Translations under genes and position numbers: made by a program | From: Arion vulgaris | Lineage: Eukaryota > Mollusca > Gastropoda > Stylommatophora > Arionidae | Assembly: GCA_020796225.1 (NCBI GenBank) | Contig: CM036759.1 | Span: forward strand, 25,838,313 to 25,902,312 | DNA length: 64,000 bases | Direction of reading: 5' to 3' | Shown here: one piece after another, positions 1 through 10,352 of the stretch | Layout of the letters: each line of letters starts with the position of its first letter | Position numbering within the stretch: position 1 is the stretch's first letter | The notes under the pieces: generated by a model | Seen by the model: the letters and a program-made list of their open reading frames with translations, nothing else | What the model was told of the DNA's origin: nothing | Database searches by the model: none

Positions 1-27
1 AAAAAGTAAAGCAAGCCATTTTCATAC

Positions 28-262
28 GGTGATGAGAATACGCTGTTATGCCCATATTTTTGTTATTGACCATTGGTTCATAATATAAGATGTGGCCAAC
101 ATCACGCCGGCTACTTTTACTTCCTAGTACTTTTATGGAACCCAATTGAGGCAGGGTCGACTTGAGATCCAAAAATGTTTTCAAATCTCACTGTGGTATT
201 AAACCCGGAACACGCACGTAAGAAGCGAGTGCACTAACCACTACGTTATCACTGCTCTCACA
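28..262 (-). repeat. SINE-D copy 1
   Basis: The stretch matches two other places in the window (11205-11378 and 49253-49527) through shared blocks such as GTGTTAGGCCTGTATT-like and GGGTCGACYTGAGA sequence. Read on the minus strand, its right end holds a tRNA-like head with a B-box-like CGGGTTTAATACC. It is diverged and has no clear target-site duplication. Confidence 0.6.
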
Positions 263-401
263 TACACACAGTCATACACATATAAACATATACATTTGGC
301 TTATCACTGTTACTTCAGGGTGTGGGGGTGTGTGTGGGAAGGTTACCATTTACCAGGATGCCAAATAAAAATTCTCTATATCAGCTTCGGTCCTTCTTTA
401 G

Positions 402-656
402 CTTCTTCTTCTTCTTTGCGTTCGTTCTTTACGACCAACTTTAATCACTCTTTGTGATATGTTTGATCTTTGCCAAGAACGTGTATACGTTGCACATTGG
501 TTTAGTAGGCCCCTAAACGCATAGACTTTCTACACATTTAGGACATGTGCATCCGATTTCAGCCAAACCTCCTTATTCGCCTCTTACGACATGCGTTGCA
601 GGTAACAGTGGTTCTATTCTTTACACCCTAAATTTGGGCCCCTGTAACCACTCGGG
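402..656 (-). repeat. SINE-A copy 1
   Basis: This is a near full-length minus-strand copy of the commonest SINE here. On the minus strand it runs from CCGAGTGGTTAC, which resembles the A box of tRNA-Ser/Leu, through the core CATGTCGTAAGAGGCG (slightly changed here), to a 3' tail of GAA repeats at 402-415. Other copies are at 14542, 26864, 41856, 48768, 62110 and 63497. Confidence 0.85.
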
Positions 657-797
657 CGCTTTCTTTAGCTGTATAGTCCCGATGTTTTGTTGCAACAGTA
701 TTTAGTGGCGACTAAATTTGAAGGTAACATATATCTGAAATCTTAGCATTTATTCTGAAATTTTATGCTGTATTTAAAAAGTGATTGTTCGGGATGA

Positions 798-811
798 TTT
801 TTCTCTTGCAG
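798..811 (+). promoter_or_regulatory. 3' splice acceptor before the first visible exon
   Basis: TTTTTCTCTTGCAG is a strong pyrimidine tract followed by CAG at 809-811. It would make the exon begin at 812. The sequence 812-968 holds no ATG, so it reads as 5' untranslated region. An upstream non-coding exon outside the window is therefore likely. Confidence 0.55.
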
Positions 812-968
812 TCTAGGTTAAACTTTTATAACATTTGTATTTCACACGAACTTGTGTTTAAGTGTGTGTTGTCAACTGTGAAGGAGGATATTCATAGCGA
901 CTACCACTGTATTCAAAAGTACGCGAGCTTTGACGCAATAGGACATTCGACTTTAAGCTGAATAAATA

Positions 969-989
969 ATGGCAGCTTGCTATGTGTGA
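969..989 (+). other. Upstream ORF of six codons overlapping the main start
   Basis: ATGGCAGCTTGCTATGTGTGA has A at -3 and G at +4, a better start context than the main ATG at 982, which has G at -3 and T at +4. It is in another frame, and its stop lies just past the main ATG. If translated, it would dampen use of the 982 start or favour the downstream in-frame ATG at 1021 (Met14). Confidence 0.4.
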
Positions 990-1694
990 CCGAAGTCTTG
1001 TCCAAACGCCACCCCCAACAATGAGAGGTGGGGTTCTGGTGCCACTGGAGCCAGTTGGTCGGGACAATTGCTTGCCCCTTCAGGCAGTGGTCGTCAAAAA
1101 TGGCAAAATCTTTATTGATAGCATAGACGCTCTTGACGATGGCGCCAACGATGAAAACAGACAAATTGAAGATGAGATAGATCGTCTAACTAGTGGCGAT
1201 GATGATGATGATTATATCGATAGCAGTAAGTTTTCACAAGAAGCGTTTGAATCATTCATGCGTGCTAACGATAGTGATGACGATATTGGAGATATTATGA
1301 TTTATAACCAGCTTCAGCAGCAGAATGATGAAGCCGACAACGTGAACGGAGAGATGGAGTTTGAGCCACAAAATTACATCAAGTATGAGTACCACACAAG
1401 TCCATCGTTCGAGAACTCTGCCGATCTGTCCGGTTCTCATTTTCAGAATGGGGCATCTTATACAGTAAACACTCAAGATGGCGTTTCTGTGAGTCGGGGC
1501 TCTTCCACTAACAGTGGGCGCCAGGGTGGCGATGGAGCACCCCATTCCTCAAATATGATCGGATATCACCGGCGGAGAGATAGTCTCAATTTAGAGGAAT
1601 ACTCGACGTTTGACGAAGACGTGGACAGACTTCTGAGTGAGGACTTGGACACATCATGGCGCTATGTGCCACTGTATCCAGAAAACTACTATAG
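982..1694 (+). CDS. First coding exon of an unrecognised acidic protein
   Basis: The open frame starts at ATG 982. An in-frame TAA at 967-969 lies just upstream, so the start cannot move left. It ends in AG|GTAAGT, a consensus donor that interrupts codon 238 in phase 2; read-through would stop at 1696-1698. The 237 complete codons give a protein with a hydrophobic N-terminal block (about residues 15-46, GGVLVPLEP and VVVKNGKIFID), acidic stretches (D73-D77, D97-D101), a Q-rich piece (Q110-Q114), Ser/Gly-rich linkers and a basic RRRDS at 197-201 that fits a basophilic kinase site. Tyr-rich residues 228-237 precede the splice. I see no signal peptide or membrane segment. Its balanced codon use and lack of repeats set it apart from the rest of the window. 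The acidic, low-complexity make-up would suit a nuclear regulator, but I recognise no family. Confidence that this is a real exon is high; function is unknown. Confidence 0.85.
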
Positions 1695-1700
1695 GTAAGT
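1695..1700 (+). promoter_or_regulatory. 5' splice donor GTAAGT
   Basis: GTAAGT follows AG at 1693-1694 and is a consensus donor. It ends the coding frame one base into what would otherwise be an immediate stop, which supports genuine splicing. The intron has no visible partner acceptor that I can assign. Confidence 0.75.
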
Positions 1701-1735
1701 ACGCTACCATGTTTATTTGTGCATAACCTTACAAT

Positions 1736-2376
1736 CATTCTGTCTTCTCTCAGCAACATATCCTTATCATATTCATATGTCTCCCCATATTTATTCTGTC
1801 TCTCTGTCTTCTCCCAGCCAACATATCTTATCATATTCATTCTGTCTCTCGCTGTCTGCTCCCAGCCAACATATCTTTATCATATTCATCTGTCTCTCTC
1901 GCTGTCTGCTCTCAGCAACATATCTTTATCATATTCATTCTGTCTCTCTCTGTCTGATCTCAGACAACATATCTTTATCATATTCATTCTGTCTCTCTCT
2001 GTCTTCTCCCAGCCAACATATCCTTATCATATTCATTCTGTCTCTCCATTTTCATTCTGTCTCTCTCTGTCTTCTCTCAGCCAACATATCCTTATCATAT
2101 TCATTCTGTCTCTCCATTTTCATTCTGTCTCTCTCTGTCTCTCCCAGCCAACATAATCTTTATCATATTCATTCTGTCTCTTTCTCTGTCTGTCTGCTTC
2201 TCCCAGCCAACATATCTTTATCATATTCATTCTGTCTCTCTCTGTCTGCTCTCAGCCAACATAACTTTATCATATTCATTCTGTCTCTCTCTGTCTGCTC
2301 CCAGCCAACATAACTTTATCATATTCATTCTGTCTCTCTTGTCTGCTCCCAGCCAACATAACTTTATCATATTCTG
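1736..2376. repeat. Pyrimidine-rich tandem array, unit about 48-50 bp
   Basis: About twelve units share CCAACATATCTTTATCATA followed by TTCATTCTGTCTCTC and a run ending CTCCCAG. Length varies between units. The array begins about 40 bp inside the intron. Each unit contains a pyrimidine tract plus CAG that resembles a 3' splice site on the + strand. Open frames crossing it (up to 198 codons) are a by-product of the repeat. Confidence 0.95.
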
Positions 2377-3349
2377 TCTCAGTTGTCTCTCCTCAACCAC
2401 ACCTCTATTAAATATCAATCATGTGCTTCTCTCGCTTTTCTCTCTCTCCCCACATCATATGATTCCTTTCACTAAATCATCGCGTGTGTGTGTGTGTGTG
2501 TGTTTCTAACAGTTTGCATGTGAGTTTGTAAGTGATGATAACTATCACAAAACACTCGTGTCTGTTTTCTTTCTTACTGAAATAAACGGAAAGAAAACAA
2601 CAAATAAATCACACAGAGTATCTTTTCTTCTGTTTTCCTCCCCCCTTCACTTTCCCTCCACCTGATGTTTTATTGACATAATGTGTTTAACATACAAAGT
2701 TTTTTGCTGTTGCAACTAATTATCCTAGGTGATGTTATGTGTGGTGAGGTACATCAAATCAGTCAGTCCTACAACTGTGTTCGAATGTGCATCACGATGA
2801 GCTGTTGTTTTCTTGTCATGCAAATAGACCCAACAGCTGCTCAGTTCACACACAATAATACTACAAAAAAGAGTTGTCTACATATATGCTTCTCTAGCTA
2901 CGCGCGTGAGCAACCCTCCCTCCCACCCACCATTAATTTCTTCCATCCATTGCTTAAATAAATAAATAAAAGTTGCTCCGTGAGTTCTGAAATCGTTCCT
3001 ACAAAAAAAGGGACAGGAGGCACCACATGATATCGTTTGTGAGAATCATATATCCAGCCACCATGAGCATTAAACCAACTGAACTTTTTCGTTATATATC
3101 TTTATCTCTCTCTTTCTCTCTCACAATTTATTCATTTGGCTTTACTTCACTGTCCCCCGCTGGAGCATATAATATCAAATCTTGATAAATCTAACATCTT
3201 TTTATTAAAATGTTATCTGTAAACATAACTGATGTTTATTTACAGCTCTTGTAGATATTTCCTGTAAGATAAATCTAAATTATTGCTCTTTATTTATCCC
3301 GCAACTAGATGATAGTTGCCAACTTGATGCTATTTGAATAAAATATAGC
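2377..3349. other. Stretch without a recognisable gene
   Basis: Contains a (GT)n microsatellite at about 2486-2502, CT-rich sequence near 3100-3125 and otherwise AT-rich unique DNA. A 92-codon open frame at 2683-2961 has no recognisable motif, and I do not support it as a gene. Confidence 0.5.
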
Positions 3350-3618
3350 ATAATACATACAAATAAAGTACGGCAGTTATACAAAGTACAAAAACAAGAT
3401 GCAGTGACTTTTCGACCAACAGGCTTTATGCATAAAGTATGCCCCAAACAACCCAACACGACTGTGGTTATGAAGTCTGGTTATATAGGACTGTCTTCTT
3501 GTATCCCGTGATGTTCTTGTATCATTTGTTTGATAAATGCCTTTTGGTTCAAAAGTTGCAGCAGTTTTATTTCTACTTTGTAACATACATCGTATTTATT
3601 TACTTCGCCTTCTGTACA
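3350..3618. mobile_element. Inverted pair of Penelope-like terminal sequences
   Basis: At 3410-3432 the minus strand reads GCATAAAGCCTGTTGGTCGA followed by AAAG. At 3530-3560 the plus strand reads TTTGATAAATGCCTTTTGGT followed by TCAAAAG. Both match the 3'-terminal motif of the Penelope-like copies at about 11915 and 47430. The two ends face each other across about 100 bp of unrelated sequence, so this may be two solo ends or a collapsed element. No coding sequence remains. Confidence 0.45.
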
Positions 3619-3900
3619 TAGTTTTACTGCAGTCTTCCCTTGCATCGTCTTGGGTACATAGTTTTACACCAGTCTTCCTTGCATCGTCTTGGGTACGTAG
3701 TTTTACGCAGTCTTCCTTGCATCGTCTTGGGTACATAGTTTTATTGCAGTCTTCCCTTGCATCCTCTTGGGTACATAGTTTTACTGCAGTCTTCCTTGCA
3801 TCGTCTTGGGTACGTAGTCTTCCTTACATCGATAGAAAATAGTACCATGTACATAGTTTTACTGCAGTTTTCCCCTTACATCGATAGAAAAATAGTACCA
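3619..3900. repeat. Tandem array, unit about 40-45 bp, containing TAGTTTTACTGCAGTCTTCC
   Basis: Six to seven units of TAGTTTTACTGCAGTCTTCC plus CTTGCATCGTCTTGGGTACA, the last ones diverging to TTACATCGATAGAAAATAG. The first half of the unit also occurs once at about 47535, directly downstream of another Penelope-like end, which suggests that the array grew from that element's terminus. Confidence 0.85.
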
Positions 3901-4430
3901 TGTAACTGCACTTTTATGTTGCTACACATTTTAACTGCATATCGTTTTGAAGTAAGTTCAATATAAAGTTATAAAAATTATAAAAATCTGAATGGTTTTT
4001 TTCGTGGCACTAAATGATCGTTGCAGCAATGACATTCAACTTGGTTGCAACGTTTAACTTAAAGTTAAACTGCTGAGCAAGCATCGTGCAAGTCAGTGCT
4101 TGAAAGTATGAACGTATATCATATTCAGGTTATGTGGTTCATTCTCTCTCTTCCATACCCCCATCCCCCTCACACCATAAACCGCATATACCAGATGTTA
4201 TGGTATGAGGCAGGTGAATGAAAGTAATCGAGAAACCAGTACCTCTCTGTCAGACTTTGATTTGTAACACAACTCCTATGTTGACACAAAAACTCACACA
4301 AAATGTTGTGATAACGATGTGCCGGTGAACGAACAAACTGTAGATTATAGTTGAGTTTTTATTGAATAGTTCAGGTAGTCAGAAAAGTTTGATAGTTAAA
4401 TTTACTGCCCAAGATGCTAGCAAAATACTT
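3901..4430. other. Stretch without a recognisable gene
   Basis: AT-rich sequence with no array, no SINE match and no open frame that I would defend. Confidence 0.4.
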
Positions 4431-4441
4431 GATCAAATACG

Positions 4442-4609
4442 AGACCCTACCTGAGTAGGATTCTCCGCAACACTAAGCATAAGCCTATACGCCTAGAGTT
4501 GTTGGTGGTTTCTGGGTCTGAAAGAAAGCCGGGTATTCTTCACCACTTAAACATAGGAAAAAGGGTGAAAACTCATAATTCCTAGGCGTAAGAAGAAGAA
4601 GAAGAAGAA
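4442..4609 (+). mobile_element. 168-bp SINE-like element with perfect target-site duplication
   Basis: The element is flanked by GATCAAATACG at 4431-4441 and again at 4610-4620, a perfect 11-bp duplication. It ends in a (GAA)n run. Its body (TAGGATTCTCCGCAACACT at 4457 and GTTGGTGGTTTCTGGGTCTG at 4500) does not align by eye to the other SINEs here, although it shares their tail type, implying the same LINE machinery. Confidence 0.7.
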
Positions 4610-4620
4610 GATCAAATACG

Positions 4621-5402
4621 CTATTCACAAACGAAGATGAATCCAGGAAATAATCAATCACTAATATTGTGCCATAATACTTTCTAGTTATTTCCCTTTA
4701 ATGCAAATCAGTTTCCTCCCCTTTGTTGTCTGTAGCTCTTATATTCTTCTTTCACAGACCGCAATAATACAACTGTATATTCAGGAAACCATTAACAATC
4801 ATTTTTAGTGTTGGTTTCCTCTCATCCTTGTCCAAATGTTCACATTTTCCTTCACTTGATTCTGGTTGAAATGTCTCTATAAAACTCATACATAGTCTCT
4901 TCTCTATAAAACTCATACATAGTCTCTTCTCTTCTCTCCTCCCCGTCGGTTAACTTTGTTGATAAACAGACTAACAATTTGAAAGCTGGAGCTAGTCTCG
5001 GGAGTCAAGAAATGTCAGACCAAGCGTAAACGCGCAAGTGGTGCAACAGACGGTAAATTGGTATGCTTAAAACAAAATTATTCCGACTATATATAAATAT
5101 TAGTTCTTAGAAAATATAAAGTGGAAAAAATAAGAGATTTAATTAGGAATGTCTGAGAAATGTTTGCGGTTATTTACACTTGTTAAAGCATAGCGAGGTC
5201 AGAGGTTATTAGAGACTAATATGAGAATGAGGTGTTATCATAGCATAGTATGTACGTATAGTAAGATTCTAAAGCGTAATAAAACTACCATGTCAAGAAT
5301 TTGGACAAGTCTAAATCTGCGCAACACGGTTGACAAGCTGATCTATTTTATTTGGGGGTGGTTATCACAGTTTGTTTGTGTCGTTCTCAAACTCTAGAAA
5401 TC
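4621..5402. other. Stretch without a recognisable gene
   Basis: Holds a two-copy 29-bp direct repeat at about 4869-4928 (TCTCTATAAAACTCATACAT core). The rest appears unique and non-coding. Confidence 0.4.
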
Positions 5403-5403
5403 G

Positions 5404-5666
5404 CACGTGTGGTGCCGGGGCCAGCAAGAAAAGCAAAGAATAGTACCACTGCAACCTACAAAGCATGTCGTTAGAGGCGACTGATGTAGGACCTAGGGAA
5501 GCTACCTAGTAAATAAAAAGCATCGCAGAAATCGGATGTGCTGGCCTACTTGTAGACACGTAACTGGCACAACGTACAATCGCTCTTAGGCTCAGGATTA
5601 CATACAAATCACACAGAGTGGTTAACAAGTGGTCGTTGTGGAACGCTCGAAGAAGAAGAAGAAGAA
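5404..5666 (+). repeat. SINE-A' copy 1
   Basis: It aligns with SINE-A throughout but is diverged: the core is CATGTCGTTAGAGGCGACTG, followed by an AAATCGGATGTGCTGGCC block and GTGGTTAACAAGTGGTCGT, and it ends in (GAA)n. The large 20-bp array begins about 55 bp after its tail. Confidence 0.75.
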
Positions 5667-5722
5667 AGCCTAGAAATGCAAAAATATCTTAGACATGCAC
5701 GAGACAATTTGAGTTTTGCAGA

Positions 5723-7850
5723 GTATTTGGGACGTGCTAGTCGTATTTGGGACGTGCTAGTCGTATTTGGGACATGCTAGTCGTATTTGGGACGTGTAGT
5801 CGATTTGGGACGTGCTAGTCGTATTTGGGACATGCTAGTCGTATTTGGGACGTGCTAGTCGTATTTGGGACGTGCTAGTCGTATTTGGAGCGTGCTAGTC
5901 GTATTTGGAGCGTGCTAGTCATATTTGGGACATGCTAGTCGTATTTGGAGCGTGCTAGTCATATTTGGGACATGCTAGTCGTATTTGGGACGTGCTAGTC
6001 ATATTTGGGACATGCTAGTCGTATTTGGGACGTGCTAGTCGTATTTGGAGCGTGCTAGTCATATTTGGGACGTGCTAGTCATATTTGGGACGTGCTAGTC
6101 ATATTTGGGACGTGCTAGTCATATTTGGGACGTGCTAGTCATATTTGGGACGTGCTAGTTGTATTTAGTACGTGCTAGTCGTATTTGGGACGTGCTAGTC
6201 TGTATTTAGTACGTTCTAGTCTATTTGGGACGTGCTAGTCGTATTTAGTACGTTCTAGTTATTTGGGACGTGCTAGTCATATTTGAGTGCTAGTCGTATT
6301 TGGAGCTTGCTAGTCATATTTGGGACGTGCTAGTCATATTTGGGACGTGCTAGTCATATTTGGGACATGCTAGTCATATTTGGGACATGCTAGTCATATT
6401 TGGGACTGCTAGTCATATTTGGGACTGCTAGTCTATTTAGTACGTGCTAGTCGTATTTGGGACGTGCTAGTCGTATTTAGTACGTTCTAGTCATATTTGG
6501 GACGTTCTAGTCATATTTGGGACGTTCTAGTCATATTTGGGACGTGCTAGTCATATTTGGGACGTGCTAGTCATATTTGGGACGTGCTAGTCATATTTGG
6601 GACGTGCTAGTCATATTTGGGACGTGCTAGTCATATTTGGGACGTGCTAGTCATATTTGGGACGTGCTAGTCATATTTGGGACGTGCTAGTCATATTTGG
6701 GACGTGCTAGTCATATTTGGGACATGCTAGTCATATTTGGGACGTGCTAGTCGTATTTAGTACGTGCTAGTCGTATTTGGGACGTGCTAGTCGTATTTAG
6801 TACGTTCTAGTCATATTTGGGACGTGCTAGTCGTATTTAGTACGTTCTAGTCGTATTTGGGACGTGCTAGTCATATTTGGAGCGTGCTAGTCGTATTTGG
6901 AGCTTGCTAGTCATATTTGGGACGTGCTAGTCATATTTGGGACGTGCTAGTCATATTTGGGACATGCTAGTCATATTTGGGACATGCTAGTCATATTTGG
7001 GACGTGCTAGTCTATTTAGTACGTCTAGTCGTATTTGGGACGTGCTAGTCGTATTTAGTACGTTCTAGTCATATTTGGACGTTCTAGTCAATTTGGGACG
7101 TCTAGTCATATTTGGGACGTGCTAGTCATATTTGGGACGTGCTAGTCATATTTGGGACATGCTAGTCATATTTGGGACGTGCTAGTCATATTTGGGACGT
7201 GCTAGTCATATTTGGGACATGCTAGTCATATTTGGGACGTGCTAGTCATATTTGGGACATGCTAGTCATATTTGGGACGTGCTAGTCATATTTGGGACAT
7301 GCTAGTCATATTTGGGACGTGCTAGTCATATTTGGGACGTGCTAGTCATATTTGGGACGTGCTAGTCATATTTGGGACGTGCTAGTCATATTTGGGACGT
7401 GCTAGTCATATTTGGGACATGCTAGTCATATTTGGGACGTGCTAGTCATATTTGGGACGTGCTAGTCGTATTTGGGACGTGCTAGTCGTATTTAGTACGT
7501 TCTAGTCGTATTTAGTACGTTCTAGTCATATTTGGGACGTGCTAGTCGTATTTAGTACGTTCTAGTCATATTTGGGACGTGCTAGTCATATTTGGGACGT
7601 GCTAGTCATATTTGGGACGTACTAGTCATATTTGGGACATGCTAGTCATATTTGGGACGTGCTAGTCATATTTGGGACGTGCTAGTCATATTTGGGACAT
7701 GCTAGTCATATTTGGGACATGCTAGTCATATTTGGGACATGCTAGTCATATTTGGGACATGCTAGTCATATTTGGGACATGCTAGTCATATTTGGGACAT
7801 GCTAGTCGTATTTGGGACGTGCTAGTCGTATTTGGGACGTGCTAGTCATA
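5723..7850. repeat. Satellite array of a 20-bp unit, about 106 copies
   Basis: The unit is GTATTTGGGACGTGCTAGTC, with variants in which CGT becomes CAT, GTA becomes ATA, GGGACG becomes TAGTACGTT or GGAGCG, and a few units with deletions. Variants cluster in blocks, for example runs of ATATTTGGGACGTGCTAGTC, a sign of local amplification by unequal exchange or slippage. Every unit carries CTAG. No open frame of note crosses it. Confidence 0.97.
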
Positions 7851-8029
7851 TTAGCTTATCTGTAATGACAAATATAAAAAAAGAAACATATTGTGAACGG
7901 AATAAAGCAACACATAGTGTTGGAAAACACAAGCGTGTATTTACAAACTACCCAGTATAGCCTTCCACACTTTCAAAACACCCACAGTTAAAAACATAAC
8001 CATCAACAACTAATAGCAAATAAGAATTT

Positions 8030-8380
8030 CATCATCATCAAGGTGCGTGTCCTTTATAGGACGTTGCTCTCTTTGCAGCGCATCTGAAATTCACTCTGTC
8101 TCTAGCCAGTTCACCCACTTCGTCGATGGTCATGTTCATGGTTTCTTTAATATCTTGTAGCCATCTTCTTCTTGGTCTGCATCTGCGTCCTGGGACCCTG
8201 CCCTCCAATATTGTCCTCTCCAGGCCATCGTGACGCTTGACGTGGCCAAAGTATCTAATTTTTCTGTATAATATATTGTTTATCAGCCAATTCTCTTTAA
8301 CATTCAATTCTTTCATGACATCCGTGTTCTTCCTTTTTTCTTTCCATGGTATTCGTAGGATCTTTCTGTAACATTTCATT
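8030..8380 (-). pseudogene. LINE reverse-transcriptase C-terminal fragment with TGA-repeat tail
   Basis: The minus-strand frame 8415-8038 holds the hallmark C-terminal region of RTE-like and related LINE proteins: EMKCYRKILRIPW near residue 12, then IRYFGHVKRHD near residue 73, an RCRPRRRWLQDI basic patch near residue 98, and the ending GHAP. The TGA stop merges into a TGATGATGATG run at 8031-8041, the kind of short 3' repeat on which such LINEs end. Everything upstream (endonuclease and polymerase core) is missing, so this is a 5'-truncated dead copy. Confidence 0.8.
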
Positions 8381-8667
8381 TCGACATAAGAAATTACCAG
8401 CACGAAATAAATCAAAACGTCACGACTAACAACATGGCATCGTGGTCGAACTTCTCTAGAAGCGATATGTACTTCCTGTCTGAGAGTTACCTCGGTCTTC
8501 TATTGCTTGTTAGCTGCTGAGCGATTTCTACAAAAACACAGCTTCATACTATCATTGTTTTACTTGTGTATTTCTTGCTTGTTGTCATTAGTGTTGAGAT
8601 GATGGCAGAGTAAATAGAAGGACGTGCGAGTTAAGTAAATAGAGAGAGAGAGAGATTGACTAAAGAA

Positions 8668-8922
8668 GTCGCCGATGTGCTGCTGGACTCACAAGAGGAA
8701 CACATAATAGTAACACTGCGACCTGCAAGGCATGTTGTAAGAGACGACTGAAGTAGCGGCCTAGGGAAGCTATCCTAGTAAATAAAAACGTCGCAGAAAT
8801 CGGATGTGCTGGCCTACTTGTGGGCTAATAACTGGCACAACGTACAATCACTCTTAGACTCAGATCACATACAAATCACACAGAATGGTTAACAAGTGGT
8901 CGATATGGAGCGTTCGAAGAAG
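8668..8922 (+). repeat. SINE-A' copy 2
   Basis: It matches copy 1 from the AGTAACACTGCGACCTGCAA region through AAATCGGATGTGCTGGCC to GAGCGTTCGAAGAAGA. The 45-bp array starts about 30 bp beyond its GAA tail, much as the 20-bp array follows copy 1. Confidence 0.75.
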
Positions 8923-8950
8923 ACTAATGAAGTAGTTCTTGTTGCATCGA

Positions 8951-10206
8951 TCCTCATGTGTATCCATGGACGTTGCCTTGCCAAGTACATAGAAACTCTC
9001 ATGTGTATCCATGGACGTTGCCTTGCCAAGTACATAGAAACTCTCATGTATATTCATGGACGTTGCTTTTGCCAAGTACATAGAAACCTCATGTGTATCC
9101 ATGGACGTTGCCTTGCCAAGTACATAGAAACTCTCATGTGTATCCATGGACGTTGCCTTGCCAAGTACATAGAAACTCTCATGTGTATCCATGGACGTTG
9201 CCTTGCCAAGTACATAGAAACTCTCATGTATATTCATGGACGTTGCCTTGCCAAGTAAATAGAAACTCTCATGTGTATCCATGGACGTTGCCTTGCCAAG
9301 TACATAGAAACTCTCATGTGTATCCATGGACGTTGCCTTGCCAAGTACATAGAAACTCTCATGTGTATCCATGGACGTTGCCTTGCCAAGTACATAGAAA
9401 CTCTCATGTGTATCCATGGACGTTGCCTTGCCAAGTACATAGAAACTCTCATGTGTATCCATGGACATTGCCTTGCCAAGTACATAGAAACTCTCATGTG
9501 TATCCATGGACGTTGCCTTGCCAAGTAAATAGAAACTCTCATGTGTATCCATGGACGTTGCCTTGCCAAGTAAATAGAAACTCATTGTATCCATGGACAT
9601 TGCCTTGCCAAGTACATAGAAACTCTCATGTGTATCCATGGACGTTGCCTTGCCAAGTACATAGAAACTCTCATGTGTATCCATGGACGTTGCCTTGCCA
9701 AGTACATAGAAACTCTCATGTGTATCCATGGACGTTGCCTTGCCAAGTACATAGAAACTCTCATGTGTATCCATGGACGTTGCCTTGCCAAGTACATAGA
9801 AACTCTCATGTATATTCATGGACGTTGCTTTTGCCAAGTACATAGAAACTCTCATGTGTATCCATGGACGTTGCCTTGCCAAGTACATAGAAACTCTCAT
9901 GTGTATCCATGGACGTTGCCTTGCCAAGTACATAGAAACTCTCATGTGTATCCATGGACGTTGCCTTGCCAAGTACATAGAAACTCTCATGTGTATCCAT
10001 GGACGTTGCCTTGCCAAGTACATAGAAACTCTCATGTGTATCCATGGACGTTGCCTTGCCAAGTACATAGAAACTCTCATGTGTATCCATGGACGTTGCC
10101 TTGCCAAGTACATAGAAACTCTAATGTATATTCATGGACATTGCTTTGCCAAGTAAATAGAAACTCATGTGTATCCATGGACGTTGCTTTGCCAAGTACA
10201 TAGAAA
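8951..10206. repeat. Satellite array of a 45-bp unit, about 28 copies
   Basis: Units share ATGGACGTTGCCTTGCCAAG and TACATAGAAACTCTCATGTG. Copies are very alike; recurring variants (TATATTCATGG, AAATAGAAAC) suggest recent block duplication. Because 45 is divisible by three and the unit has few stops, long frames run through it on both strands (up to 417 codons on the minus strand). I do not regard them as genes. Confidence 0.97.
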
Positions 10207-10352
10207 CGGTAATCTCCGCAGAAATGGCTCGCCACCTTCCGAGATTATTGCACAAAGCACGAACTCCGTAGCTCTGACAACAATCCTAGGGGTCTCTAGA
10301 TAAAAAAATGCACTTGTGAACAGAACAGCTCGGATTCGAACCGTTGGGCACC
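10207..10352 (-). repeat. SINE-B copy 1, truncated
   Basis: It begins directly at the end of the 45-bp array with the SINE-B 3' part (TCTCCGCAGAAATGGC) and runs through CAACAATCCTAGGGGTCTCT to the minus-strand B box GGTTCGAATCCG at about 10330-10342. The tRNA A-box end is missing or replaced by C-rich sequence. Confidence 0.75.

Noticed and set aside
1717..2313. 198-codon open frame rich in S, L, Y
   Set aside because: Runs through the pyrimidine-rich array and follows a proper splice donor; no conserved motif.
8860..10113. 417-codon minus-strand open frame and several nested ones
   Set aside because: It lies wholly in the 45-bp array; the frame exists only because the unit is a multiple of three without stops. 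The same array is open on the other strand too.
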